From: Isotricha intestinalis
Taxonomy: Eukaryota; Ciliophora; Litostomatea; Vestibuliferida; Isotrichidae
Direction: 5' to 3'
Assembly (NCBI GenBank): GCA_023807065.1
Contig: JAJJLU010003573.1
Location: 1 to 50,505, forward strand
DNA: 50,505 bases
Part shown: positions 27,775 through 40,100 of the stretch, piece by piece
How positions within the stretch are numbered: the stretch's first letter is position 1
Layout: every line of letters begins with the position of its first letter
Notes under the pieces: model-generated
Database searches by the model: none
What the model was told of the DNA's origin: nothing
What the model saw: the letters and a program-made list of their open reading frames with translations, nothing else
Made by a program: the position numbers and the translations under genes

Positions 27775-29574
27775 ATGTATGCTCATAGACACAGTAAATC
27801 ATCATCTGATAATAGGCTAAAATATAATAATAATCATGTTAAAAATATGAAACAAAATATCTATTCTAATACTAAAAAAAATAATAATAGTTTTATTATT
27901 AGAGAAAAGAAAAAAAAAGAAAAATCAAATCTAATAAAAATACTCCATAAAAATGCATATAAAAGGCTTTATAAAAAATATAATTGTTTAAATAAAGATT
28001 ATGAATATATATTAGTAGAACATTTTTTAAATAATGCAAATACACATTTAGTAAGTGTATTTAAAGATCATATGATTATGGATTATAAGGAAGAATTTTT
28101 AATTAAATATTATTTGTTAAAAGACAGTATAAAAAGACTTCCAGAATTTCAAATTTATTATCAAAATTATCTTTTGTTTTTCTGTAAACCAATGATTTCT
28201 CAATTAAATTTAAATGAAATATTATTAGATCAAGAAGAAAAAAAAGCAGAAATATATTATAAACATAATTATGCAAAAAATAATAATTCTGAAATTGACT
28301 TTTTTAATGAAAATTCTTATGTTTCAAAAATTAAAATAACAGATAATACTTTATTCAGTGAATCAATTAAAGAATCAATTGATAAAGCAAAATTAACAAC
28401 AGAAAATTCAAATATAAAATCAAATTCAAATAGTACTTTGTTATTAACTTATGATACAATAAAAAATGAAATTGAAAAAATGAATATTTCAAAAAGTAAA
28501 AATATTTCTAATAGTAGTACAATATGTGATATTATTAATGGCTTTTATAATAAAAGAATTGAGAAAGTTATTACCAAAAATTCAAAGAAAAATTCTGTTA
28601 AAAATATATTAAAAAAAATATCAAAAGAAAAAATAAAATATTTTATTGAAAAAGGATGTTTTTCATATTCAAATATAAATAATATTTTAAAGAATAAACA
28701 TAAAAAAATATCATCTCCAACAATAAATAATTATAAATATAAGCCAAAAATAAAATCAGTTTCAAAAGAAAAAAATGTAAATACATTAAAAGCAAATAGT
28801 CATTCAAAAGTAAAAACAACATTATCAACAAGTAAATCTTTAATTAAAAGTCCAACATCAAAAAGTAGAAATAATAGAAATGGATTATCAAATTTATCAA
28901 AAGGGAATTCAAATACAAATTTTTCTAATAAAACAAATACTATATATAAATCAACAATAAGTTTTAATAATTCTAATTCAAAACAAAATATTCATTTATT
29001 TAAAACACAAAATATTGAAAAATTTCTTCATAAATATCATTTTTCTAATTCTAATAATGGAAATTTATCTAAAAAAAAATATATTTCTGAATTCAATAAT
29101 AATAATTATAATAAGCCAGTTATAAAAATTCAAAAATGGAAAAAAGATTTACCTAAATTAAATAGATTAAATTATTATTATAATAATAATAATGAAAAAT
29201 TAATTAATATGGCTTTATCATTATTAGTTGAAAGTAATTCAACATTAAAAAGAAATTATTATAATACAAATTCAAATGGAAATATTAATACAACAAATAA
29301 TAATTGTTATAATATTATGAGTCCAAAAAATTTAAAAGATACTTTAAATCTGAAAATAAAACAAAATGATAATATTACTTCTAATATTCAAAATAATTTA
29401 ATTAAATTTAGTAGAAATTTAAATGGAAATAATAGTTCAAGTTTAACGAAAACAAATGATAAAGTTATAACAAGTTATCATACTAAAAGTGTAAAAAATT
29501 TTAATTCAATTTTAAAAAATAAAAAAGGTTCTTTAACATTACATAAATCAAATAGTAGAAGGAAAGCAAAATAA
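27775..29574 (+). CDS. Large Asn/Ser/Lys-rich protein with one ordered N-terminal block (599 aa)
   Basis: A clean 599-codon frame with TAA stop. Residues about 50-165 are ordered. They contain LIKILHKNAYKRLYKKYNCL, LVEHFLNNANTHLVSVFKDH and YYLLKDSIKRLPEFQIYYQN, followed by LLFFCKPMISQLNLNEILLD and KKAEIYYKHNY. This block looks conserved and largely helical; I do not recognise a named domain. The other ~430 residues are low-complexity Asn/Ser/Lys, very likely disordered, with no membrane segments. Its role is unknown. Confidence 0.65.
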   Translation: MYAHRHSKSSSDNRLKYNNNHVKNMKQNIYSNTKKNNNSFIIREKKKKEKSNLIKILHKNAYKRLYKKYNCLNKDYEYILVEHFLNNANTHLVSVFKDHMIMDYKEEFLIKYYLLKDSIKRLPEFQIYYQNYLLFFCKPMISQLNLNEILLDQEEKKAEIYYKHNYAKNNNSEIDFFNENSYVSKIKITDNTLFSESIKESIDKAKLTTENSNIKSNSNSTLLLTYDTIKNEIEKMNISKSKNISNSSTICDIINGFYNKRIEKVITKNSKKNSVKNILKKISKEKIKYFIEKGCFSYSNINNILKNKHKKISSPTINNYKYKPKIKSVSKEKNVNTLKANSHSKVKTTLSTSKSLIKSPTSKSRNNRNGLSNLSKGNSNTNFSNKTNTIYKSTISFNNSNSKQNIHLFKTQNIEKFLHKYHFSNSNNGNLSKKKYISEFNNNNYNKPVIKIQKWKKDLPKLNRLNYYYNNNNEKLINMALSLLVESNSTLKRNYYNTNSNGNINTTNNNCYNIMSPKNLKDTLNLKIKQNDNITSNIQNNLIKFSRNLNGNNSSSLTKTNDKVITSYHTKSVKNFNSILKNKKGSLTLHKSNSRRKAK

Positions 29575-29698
29575 TTTTTTTAAATATAAATAAAGGAAAT
29601 ATATATGATATATTGATTTATAATAATTAAAATTTTACAATTTTTTTTTGATTTATTTTATTTAATTCTTATAAAATTAAAATTAAAAATAAAAAAAA

Positions 29699-30408
29699 AT
29701 GAGTTCTGAAGATGAAGATAGTAGTATTACAATTTCAAATAAAAAAACTTTAATAACACTCCCTGAAAATAGTAATAAATTAACTTATTCAATGAATCAA
29801 TTTATTCCAAAAGTAATAATAGAAAACTTTCCTTCAAAAAGAGATGTAATGTATATTTTAAAAACAATATTCAAAGAAAATAATTTCCCAGAAGATTATA
29901 CAATAGAAGATAATGATAATAATACATTTATAGTAAATTTTGATAATGAAGAAGCTGCAATGAGTTTTACAAAAAAATTAAATTTAGAAAGAATAAAAAA
30001 TCCAACATATAAAGAAACAATAGTCACTTTAACTTTAGTTCCAAATCATCATTATGTTCCAGAAAAAAAAGTAAAAAAGAAAAAAGGTTTACCAATAGAT
30101 TCTATTGAAAGATTATTTAAAGGTGAAAGTATCTTAAATAAAAGTAATCAAAACACACCAAATAAAAAAATTGATAAAAAAATATATATTTCTAGAAATT
30201 CTCCTAATTATCAAAATTCTGTTCCAAGTAATATTTTATTTTTTTAACTTTTTTTTTTTTAGCTTTTGGTATTTCTTTAAATTCAAATATTCTTAGAAAA
30301 AGTAGGAAAGATATTAATAAACCTACTGAACATATTTTTCCAAAAAATTACCAATTTAGGGAAATTCATAAAGAAAGATGGATATCTCCTTCTAATTTTA
30401 TTGTTTAA
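29699..30408 (+). CDS. Spliced two-exon protein, RRM-like fold possible (224 aa)
   Basis: Exon 1 (29699-30227) and exon 2 (30263-30408) join across a 35-nt intron in phase 1 to give 224 codons and a TAA stop. Without splicing the frame would end eight codons into the intron. Residues about 38-108 have a beta-alpha-beta pattern (FIPKVIIENFPSKRDVMYIL, FIVNFDNEEAAMSFTKKL) similar to an RNA-recognition fold, without clear RNP motifs. A basic linker (KKVKKKKG) follows. The exon 2 region ends FPKNYQFREIHKERWISPSN, which looks conserved. The splice join is well supported; function is unknown. Confidence 0.72.
30228..30262 (+). other. 35-nt GT-AG intron
   Basis: Starts GTAATATTTT and ends with a long T-tract and TTAG. 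It splits a Thr codon (A|CT) and restores a 48-codon downstream frame. The donor (GTAA), T-tract and acceptor all fit. Confidence 0.8.
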
Positions 30409-30659
30409 ATAATTAAATCAATTGTAATAAAATAAATGATTAATATATTTATATCAAATAAACCAAAAAAAAATTATAAAAAAATAACTGACATAAATAA
30501 AAAAATATGATAAATAAACAAAAAAAATTATTTTACATTAATATAACATTACCTATTATATAAAATAGAATAATAATCATAATAACAGTAACCTAAAAAA
30601 AAAATTTAAAATAAAAAACAAAAATTATATATATATAAAAAAGATAAATGTATAAAATA

Positions 30660-32225
30660 TTATTTCATACTAGAAATTTTTTCCATCATATCTTTAAATT
30701 CATCAAACGAAATTTGACAATCACCATCTTTATCTACTTCTTCAATTAAATCAATCCATTGTTGATTATTAGTAATTTGTAAAGGCATAGTTTCTTTTAA
30801 TTCATTAATAGTAATATAACCATTACCATCTAAATCAAATAATTTAAAAGCTTTAATTAACATATCATGATTTAAAATTTGTTCTTTTTTCATATTTACT
30901 GTTAAAAATTCAGAAAAACTTATGGAGCCATCATTATTAAAATCTATTTCTTCAAAAATTTCATTTGCTTTTTTTATTGCTTCCCCAGAAGGATAAATTG
31001 CTTCTAAACATTTTATTAATTCTATTTTTGATATTTCTCCATCTTTATTTTCATCTATTTTATCAAATTCTTCTTTTAAATTTTGTATTTCTTGATTTAG
31101 TGATATTTGATTTGTTAAAAAAGCTAAAGTTGCTTTTTGTAAAGTAACTTTACTTTTAAATTTACTTAAATTTTGTATTATATCACTATTTATATATTTT
31201 TCATCTTTTTCATTAGAATTACTTAAAGAAATTAACCATTTATTTTCTAAAGATTCTTCAGCACTTAATCTTTTATCAGGATTATAATCTAATAATTGTT
31301 TAATAAAATTAATAGCATCTTGGGAAATATTTTTAAATTCATTTGAAGGAAAAGTTAATTTAGAATTTAAAATTTTATTTTTTATTTTTTCTTCATTATT
31401 ACCCATAAAAGGAGGATGACCACATAACATAGTATATAATATTATTCCACAAGACCAAATATCTGCTTTTTCATTATAATTATTTTTAAAAACTTCAGGA
31501 GCAATATAATATATTGTTCCTAATTCTTGTGTCAAATGACCTTGTTTAAAAGAAATTGAAGTTCCAAAATCAATAATTTTAATAAATATATCATCTTTTT
31601 TATTAGTTTTAATAAAAACAATATTTTCAGGTTTTAAATCTCGATGAACTATATTTTTTTTATGTAAATGATTAATAGCAGAAATTAATTGTTTAAATAT
31701 AATAGCAGCTTTTCTTTCACTGAAAAATTTTTGTTTTTGAATATAATCAAATAAATCACCGCCAGAACAATATTCTTCAACCATATAATAATAATTATTA
31801 TCATAATAACATTCAAATAATTTAATAATATTAGGATGATCAAGTGTTTTTAAAACTGCAATTTCATTTGAAAAACTTTTTGAATCAACATTTTTTCTTT
31901 TTATTGCTTTTACTGCTCTTAAAAAAGATGTTGTTTTTTGTAATACTTTATATACACAACCATAAGTTCCTTCACCTAATTTTTCTTGTATTTCATATTC
32001 ACTAAATAAACTTTTTGATTTCATTTTTATAAATTGACTCTTTTCTATTTTTAATGATGATTTCATTTGATTTTTTTGATTTGAAGGTGTCTTTGAATTT
32101 AAAGAATTTGATATTAATGAAGTTGCATTTGGAGAATTTACGTTATTTTGTATTTCGTTGTTTATATTCACTTGACTTGTTGTTATTTCTGTATTTTTAC
32201 AATTAAAACAATTTGATATACCCAT
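30660..32225 (-). CDS. Calcium-dependent protein kinase (CDPK), probably myristoylated
   Basis: A 521-residue canonical CDPK. The N-terminus MGISNCFNC carries a myristoylation Gly2 and palmitoylation-type Cys residues, indicating membrane attachment. The kinase domain (about 75-335) has GEGTYGCVY, the ATP lysine in VKAIKRK, HRDLKPEN, IDFGTS and IAPEVF. A junction helix leads to four EF-hands with loops DENKDGEISKIE, DFNNDGSISFSE, DLDGNGYITINE and DKDGDCQISFDE. All four keep Asp at positions 1, 3 or 5 and Glu at 12. Calcium binding to the EF-hands should relieve autoinhibition. CDPKs are characteristic of ciliates, apicomplexans and plants. Confidence 0.95.
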   Translation of the reverse strand: MGISNCFNCKNTEITTSQVNINNEIQNNVNSPNATSLISNSLNSKTPSNQKNQMKSSLKIEKSQFIKMKSKSLFSEYEIQEKLGEGTYGCVYKVLQKTTSFLRAVKAIKRKNVDSKSFSNEIAVLKTLDHPNIIKLFECYYDNNYYYMVEEYCSGGDLFDYIQKQKFFSERKAAIIFKQLISAINHLHKKNIVHRDLKPENIVFIKTNKKDDIFIKIIDFGTSISFKQGHLTQELGTIYYIAPEVFKNNYNEKADIWSCGIILYTMLCGHPPFMGNNEEKIKNKILNSKLTFPSNEFKNISQDAINFIKQLLDYNPDKRLSAEESLENKWLISLSNSNEKDEKYINSDIIQNLSKFKSKVTLQKATLAFLTNQISLNQEIQNLKEEFDKIDENKDGEISKIELIKCLEAIYPSGEAIKKANEIFEEIDFNNDGSISFSEFLTVNMKKEQILNHDMLIKAFKLFDLDGNGYITINELKETMPLQITNNQQWIDLIEEVDKDGDCQISFDEFKDMMEKISSMK

Positions 32226-32347
32226 ATTATAAAATTTTTATTTTTTTTTATATAATGTTTTTCAATTATTTAATTTTAATATAGAAAAAAACTTTGATTT
32301 TTATTATATTTTTTTAATTACATTTTAAATACAAATATATAAGAAAA

Positions 32348-34021
32348 TTATTTATTTTTTAGTTGACCTATAACAGTTGAAGATACACATAAAAACATTA
32401 ATAAAATTCCTAATATTACAAAAAAAAGAGAAATTAAATTATTTTTACTTAACATTCTTTCTTTGTTATCAATTTTTAAATAAAACAAAGCAGGAAAAAT
32501 AAAAGATAAGCAATTTCCCATTATTCCTCCAACAATTCCGAAAATAAATGTTAATTTAGTAATAATTGAAGCAAAATAAAAAACAGAAATGTATAATAAT
32601 AAAACAACAATAAATTCAAGAGTTGAAGGAATAATAACAGAACTTTGATTTCCAAAGAAATTATTAGCTTCTTTGAATTTTAAAGAATCAATTTCATTTT
32701 TTTTTCTTTTAACACAATCTAAATTTCTGAAAATAAAAAATGAGAAATCTCTAGATTTAGTTAAAAAAACTTCAATTAAAAGAAGCCAATAATTTTTTAA
32801 AGCTGCGAAAGTAATAGGAAAAGTCATAATAACAAAAATACAATTAGACAAAGATAAAAGAGTATTTAAAAATTTATTTCCAATAGCATCTAAAATAGAA
32901 TCATTTAAAGAATCAAAATATAATAAGAATCCAATAATACCACAAATTAAATATATAATAGCACAAATAAAAATAGTTCCATTTGCAGTTATAATAAATT
33001 CTTCAATTGTTATTTCTCCCATACATCCATATATACTAAATGTAAATATATGAAATGAAAAACTTAATATTATACATGATATTGATGTTAATTTTGAATA
33101 CCAATTATGTTCCATTCCCCAAAAAATTTCTTCATTTTTCATTTCTTCCAATTTTAATAATATTTCTTTAGTTTTTAAAGAATAAAAAAAATCTCCAATT
33201 GTTAAAATAAAAAAAAATATTACTCCTAAAAATGCATAATAAGCTGCTTTTTTTATTCCTGAAACATCCTTTTTAAAACAATATAAAAATAATATTATTC
33301 CTAAAATTAATAATAAATGAAAATTGGTTATAGGTATTTCACCTAATGAAATAATTAATATTTTAGGTACTACTTTAGAAAATATTATAATAAAAGTTAA
33401 ACAATTTCCATAAGCAGAACCAAAATTTAAACTTAATATAATAAATTTCCCAAATTTTCCAAAAACTTTATCTGAGAAAATTAAATAATTTTTTATTTTT
33501 GTTCTTTTATGAGTATCCATTAATAATTTTAAAGTTACAGTAGAAAAATAAGCAATAATTATTATTGCTAAAGAACCATATATTAATCCTAAGGTTTTCA
33601 TACAATATGCAATTTGTACTAAAGATGATTTCATTATACAATTTATAAATTGTAATATTGTCATTCCAAAACTTTGAAATTGAATTTCAGTAAAATTTTT
33701 TTTACTCCCTGAAAATTCATTTAAAAATGATTCATCAATATTAAATTTACTTTTAGATATATTTAATTGAGTTTTCTTTACTTTTAATGATTGACCAATA
33801 TTATTTAAATTATAATGTGAAACTTCATAAAAAGGAGATTCAAGCATCATTACTTCATCTAAATCAAATTTTTTATTATCATTTTGTTCATTTATTCTTA
33901 AATTATCTATTATATCTTCATATCTTAATGTATTATTTTCATACATATTTTCTTCATCTTCTTCTTCTTCTATTTTATTTAATTTCATTTGACTCATTTC
34001 TAAATTTTTTTCTTTTTTCAT
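32348..34021 (-). CDS. Amino-acid transporter, AAAP/SLC38-like
   Basis: A 557-residue secondary transporter. An acidic cytosolic N-terminus of about 110 residues is followed by about eleven hydrophobic helices, starting at SFGMTILQFINCIMKSSLVQ. The helix-1/2 pattern, the segment SLNFGSAYGNCLTFIIIFS and the late helices (FIFGIVGGIMGNCLSFIFPA) are typical of the amino acid/auxin permease family, which takes up or exports amino acids by coupling to protons or sodium. Substrate is not readable. It shares a 116-bp divergent spacer with the giant coiled-coil gene. Confidence 0.85.
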   Translation of the reverse strand: MKKEKNLEMSQMKLNKIEEEEDEENMYENNTLRYEDIIDNLRINEQNDNKKFDLDEVMMLESPFYEVSHYNLNNIGQSLKVKKTQLNISKSKFNIDESFLNEFSGSKKNFTEIQFQSFGMTILQFINCIMKSSLVQIAYCMKTLGLIYGSLAIIIIAYFSTVTLKLLMDTHKRTKIKNYLIFSDKVFGKFGKFIILSLNFGSAYGNCLTFIIIFSKVVPKILIISLGEIPITNFHLLLILGIILFLYCFKKDVSGIKKAAYYAFLGVIFFFILTIGDFFYSLKTKEILLKLEEMKNEEIFWGMEHNWYSKLTSISCIILSFSFHIFTFSIYGCMGEITIEEFIITANGTIFICAIIYLICGIIGFLLYFDSLNDSILDAIGNKFLNTLLSLSNCIFVIMTFPITFAALKNYWLLLIEVFLTKSRDFSFFIFRNLDCVKRKKNEIDSLKFKEANNFFGNQSSVIIPSTLEFIVVLLLYISVFYFASIITKLTFIFGIVGGIMGNCLSFIFPALFYLKIDNKERMLSKNNLISLFFVILGILLMFLCVSSTVIGQLKNK

Positions 34022-34137
34022 TTTTATAAGTTTTTTATAAGTATTATTTTTATTTTTTCCTAATAAAATTTATTTATAAACTTTATTTCATTATAAATTT
34101 AAATTTTTAATTTTATTTTTAAATAATTGACTTCTTA

Positions 34138-37100
34138 ATGAATGAAGAATATAATAAAGGAGAAATTGTAAATAACATTTTTTCTGAGAATAATTCATTA
34201 AAATTAGAAATAAGGAAATTAAAAAAAGAATTAGCAATTAAAGAAGTTGAAATTAATGATTTAAAAGAGAAAAATTTTGATTTAAATGAATTAGATGAAT
34301 TAAATAAAAATTTTCGTCAAAGTGAAAAATTGAATCCTTCTTCAATTTCAGAAATAAATTCAGATTCTTCCGAACAAAAATTTTATTATCAATTAAAAAA
34401 TGCTTTTGATACTATAAATTCTCTTCAAAAAGAAAAAGACCAAGAAAGTGATAAATTAGAAAAAAAAATAAAAAATTTAAATAATGAAATTAAATTATCA
34501 AAAGAAGAAAATTTAAATCTCAAAAAAGACATTGAAAAATTAAATGATAAAATAAGTTTATTATCAAAAAAAACAGGAGATGAATTAGAAATAGAAAGAT
34601 TAAGAGAATTATTATATAAAAATAAAGAAGATAAAAAAAATTTAAATAATGAAATATTTGAATTAAATGAAAAAATAAAAAATTTAAATATTGAAATTGA
34701 AACTTTGAAAAATTCAGAAGTTTTTTATAAAAATAATATTCAAAATTTACAAAATGAAATATATGATTTAAGTCAATTAAATGAATCAAATATAGAAAAT
34801 TCTGAAAATCATATTCAAGAATTATCAAAAAAAAATTCTGAATTATCAAAATTTATAAATAATAAAAATAATATTATTATTTCAATGCAAAAAGATATTT
34901 TAGAAAGAAATAATATTATTGAGAAATTAAAAGAAGAAATTGAAAATAATAAAAATACTATAAATCAATTAAATAAAAATTATGATGATAATTATTCAAA
35001 ATATCTTTCTCAAATAAAAAGTTTAAAAGAAAATAATAATATTAATTTAAATGAAAAAGATTATTATAAAAAAAATTTTGAACATAAAACAAAAGAAATG
35101 GAAAATTTAAGAGAAAATGCAATTAAACATTTAGAAGAAATTGAAAATAGTTTTATTAAAGAAAAAGAAAATTTTGAGATTGTTTTAGAACAATTAAAAA
35201 TAGAAAATGAAAAAATGAAATTTGAAAATTGTTCTTTAATTAAAGAAATAGATTATTTAAAAAATGGAAAAAAAGAATTTGAGAAAAATATTATTTCTAT
35301 TGAAGAAAATAATAAAAATTTATTACAAGATAAAGCAATTAAAGATTCAATTATAAATAATTTAAAAGAACAATTAGAAAAAAATAAAATAATTTTAGAA
35401 AAAAAAAACAATAAATTAAAAGAATATGAATTAAATAATAATAATATTAATCAAATATTATCTGAAAAAAATAATGAAATAACATTATTAAATGAAGAAT
35501 TAAAAACTAATAAAAATAAATTAAATAATTATTTATTAGAAAATCAAAAAAATAAAATAATAATAAGTAATATTGAAAAAAATTTAAATGATAAAGAAGA
35601 ATTATTTAAAAAAGAAATAAATGAAAAAGAACATTTAAATAAAATATTAGAAAGTAAAATAATAGCATTGAAAAAAAATTTAGAAGAAATTATTCAAATA
35701 AAAAATCAAGAATTATCAACAAAAAGAACAGAAACAAAAGCAAATTTACAAAGAATAGATTTATTAAATAAAACAATAGAAGAGCAAAAAGATAAAATAA
35801 GAAGAATAAATTCAGAAAATATAGAATTAAAAAAGAATAATGAATTAATGAAAAAAAAATTAATAGATACTGAAATATTAGAAATGACTAATAGTTTTAT
35901 AGAAAATGAAAAAATAATTGAAAATAAAGAAAAAATAATATTTGATATGACAATAGAATCAAAAGAAAATAAAGAAAAATTAATGGATTTATTAAATAAA
36001 GCAAATAATGAAATTGAAAAGCAAAAAAAAGAAAATATAGAAAAAGATTTATTAATAGAAAATATGAGTAATATTAATAATAAAAAATTAATTGAAAAAG
36101 AAGAAAAAATAAAAGAAATGAAAATGAATTATAAAAAAGAAATTTTAAAAATAAAAAAATTACATGAAAATTCTCAATTATTAATTAATGAAAGAGATAA
36201 AGAAATTGCAAAAATAGATAATGAATTATCTAATAAAATAAAAGAAATAAATAATAGAGAAAATGAATTAAAAGAAATTAAAAATGATAATGAAAAATAT
36301 ATTTCTTCTATTAATGAGTTAAATAAATTTAAAAATGAAATGGATAATTTAATTTTAGTTTTAAATAAAAAAAATCAAGAATTAGAAAATCAAAATAATA
36401 AAATGAAAAATGAACAAAGTGAAAATAAATTATTAATTAATCAATTAAATGAAAAAATATTTGATTTGGAAAATTTAAATAATAAAATTAATCAAGAATT
36501 AGATTTTATGAAAAAAATTCATCCTGAAAAAAATAAAAAAATTGAAGAAAATGAAATTTTAATTAATAATCTTAAAGAAAAAATAAAAGATTTAACATTA
36601 AATTTAAATAAAAAAAATAAAGAGTATGATAATATTTTAAATGAAAATAAATTAAATTTAGAAGAAATAAAAAATATAAAAGAAAAAAAAGAGATTGAAA
36701 TTTTAAATTTAAAAAATATGTTAGAAAAAATAGAAAAAAATTTTGAAGAAATAAAAAGAAAAAATGAAGAATTAATTTTAGATAATGAATTATTAAAAAA
36801 TGAAAATAATCAAAAAGAAAAAATTATTAATGAAGAAAAAGAAATAAATTTACAAAATGAATTTAAAATTAAATCTTTAGAAGTTGAAAATAAAATAAAA
36901 GAAAAAAGTTTAAATGAAATAAAAGAGCATATTGAAATTAATGAAATAGAAAAAAAAAAAAAAAATGAAAAAAATAATAATGAATATAATATTAAAATTC
37001 AACAATTAAATATTTTAATTGAAGAAAAAACAAAAGAATTAAATAATATAAATTTATTAAGAGAAGATTTAGAAAAATCATTAAATTTATTAAAAAACAA

Positions 37101-40100
37101 AAATCAAAAATTAAATGAAGAAATTATAGAATTGAAAAAAATAAATGAAGAAAAAGAAAAAAAAATAAATATGATAAAAATAGAAAATGAAGAAAAAAAT
37201 AAAAAAATAAAAGAATTAATTTTTCAAAATGAAACTCAAGAAAAAAAAATTAAAGAAATAACTTTTGATAATGAAAAAAAAGAAAAATTAATAGAAAATA
37301 ATAAATCATTAATAAATGATTCTAAATTATCAATTAAATTAACAACAATAGAAAATGAAAAAAAAGAAAATGAAATAAATGATTTAATAAAAGATATATC
37401 AGATAAAATGAATATTATTCAAAAATTACAAGATAATTTAAATAAAAAAGAAGATTTAATAATTCAATTAAAAGAAAAATCAGAATTAGAAAATAATAGA
37501 TTAAATAAAATTAATGAAGAAAATAAAGAAAAAGAAAATAAATTAATTGAAATTCAAAAAATAAATGAAAAATATATTAATTCTATTGAATATTTAAATG
37601 AAGAAAATGAAATGAAAAATAAACAAATTTTACAATTAGAAAATAATATGAAAAATAATGAAAATATTATTAAACAATTAAATGAAAATTTATTAAATGT
37701 TGAAAAAGTTTTAAAAGAAAAAATTGAAGATATTGAATATAGAGAAAAAGAAAATTCTATTTTAAAAGATGATAATTATGAAAAAGACAATAAAATAAAT
37801 AAATTAATTGAAGATAATAATAGTAAAGAAAATAAAATTAATGAATTGTTTGATGATATTAAAAAAAAAGAAAATTTATTTAATGAATTAAATTTATCTA
37901 TTGAAGAAAAAAATAAAGAAATAAATGAAAAAAAATCTCGAATTGAAATTTTAAAAAATGAATTAAATAATTTAAAAGATAAAATTTTAGAAAATGAAAA
38001 AATAATAATTGAATTTAAAGAAAAGAGTTTAAAAAATGAAAATGAATTTAATGTGATGAATAAAGAAAAAGAAAATTTAATGTCAAATATTTTAAATCTC
38101 AAAGAAGAATTAAATAAAAAAACAATAAATTTAAATAATGAAAATATTTCATTAAATAATATAATAGAAAAGAAAGAAGAAGACATTAAAAAATTATTAA
38201 ATGAAAAAGAGAATTTAATTAAAGAAAATGAAGAATTAATATTTTTTAAAAAAGAAATTGAAAATAAAAGAAATAAATTATTTAAAATTAATGAAAATGA
38301 AATATATATAAATTCTATATTTTTAGAAAAAAATGATAAAGAACAAAATACTTCAATAAATAATGGATTAATTGAAGAAGAAATTTTAAATAAAAAAAAT
38401 GATGAGTTAGAAAATATTAAATTAAAATTAAATGAAAATGAAAATTATATAAAAAAATTGAAAAATAAATATAAAATATTTCATTATTTAATTCTTGATA
38501 AATTTAATTTTGAAATAATTTCTAATAAAAAAGAGTATAATGTTTATATTAAAAATAATAATTTTTCAATTATTTCAAATAAAAAAAAGAGTAAAAATAT
38601 ATGTTCTTTAAATAATATTTTTTCTATTATTTCAATTAAAAAAAAGATTGAAAATATTTGTAATATTAGTTTTTCAATTTTGTCAAACAAAAAAAAAGAT
38701 AAAAGTATATATATTTTAAATAATAATTTTTCAATTTTGTCAAATAAAAAAGAAATTAAAAATATATATACTTTAAATGAAAACTTTTCAATTATTTTAA
38801 ATAAAAAGAAATTTGAAAATTTTTGTATGTTCCATAATCATTTTTCAATTATTTTAAATAAAAAAGAAATTAAAATTATTCCTCTTTTAAATCATAATTA
38901 TGAAATATTTGCTAATAAAAAAATAGTTGATATAAAATATAGTTTAAATAATAATTTTTCCATTATTTCAAATAAAAAATTAAATGATTTTAATAATATT
39001 TCTTATAATAATTTTACAATTATTTCAATGAATAAAAAATATGATAATGTAAATATTTCACAAAATAATCTTTCAATGAAAAACGAAAAATTAATGAAAA
39101 CTACTTCAAATATTTTTTCAATAATATCTACTAAAAAATTAAATGTAAATAAACTCTTATCAAACAATTATTTTACAATTTTTTCAAGTAATAAATTTAA
39201 TGTAAATGAATATAATATTTTAAAACAAAAAAAAAATGAATATATTCCTATTTTAAATATAGATTTTTCAATATTTTCAAATAAAAAGAAAGAACAAAAT
39301 TTAATCACTTCAGAATTCTTTTTTTTTATTCAAAAACAAAAGACTTTTTCTTCACCAAAAATAATAATAAAATCTCCAGAAATAAATAAAAAAAATAATA
39401 ATAATATATATCATACTCCAATAAAAGAAGAAGATTATTTAGAAAATTTAATAGAAATTAAAGAAGAATTAAATAATAAAGATGAAGATAATAAAATAAT
39501 AGAAGAAAATATAATAATAGAAGAACCTATAATTGAAGAAAAAATAATAAATACTCCAAGAAAGATAAAAATGAATAATATAAAATCAAAAAGTGAAAAT
39601 AAAAAAGATAAAGAAAATTTAATGTTAATGGAATCTCCTATAATATTAACTCCTAAAACAGAATCAAAAAAAAAATATGAAACTTTTGCTCCTATAAGAG
39701 AATCTGAAAATTTTGAAGAAAATAATGATATTAAAAATGATGTTAAATATATTAATATTAATGAAGAAAAATTACAAACTGAAGATTTAATGCAAGTTAA
39801 TTATCCTTTAGATATTAATTTTAATAATTTTGATAATAATGAAAAAAATGAAATTATTGAGTTAAAATTTAAAATTAAAGAAATGAATAATTGTATTATT
39901 GAACAAGAGAAAATATTAACTCAAAAAGAAAAAGAATTGGCAAAATTAAGAAAATTAAATAATTTTTCTCATGATAAAAAAATAAATGAAATTGAATATA
40001 ATTCTAATATTATTTCTGAATTAAATAATCAAATTTTAAAACAAAAAAATATAATTGAAAAAAAAGAAGAAGAATATAAAAAATTACAAGAAGAAAATAA

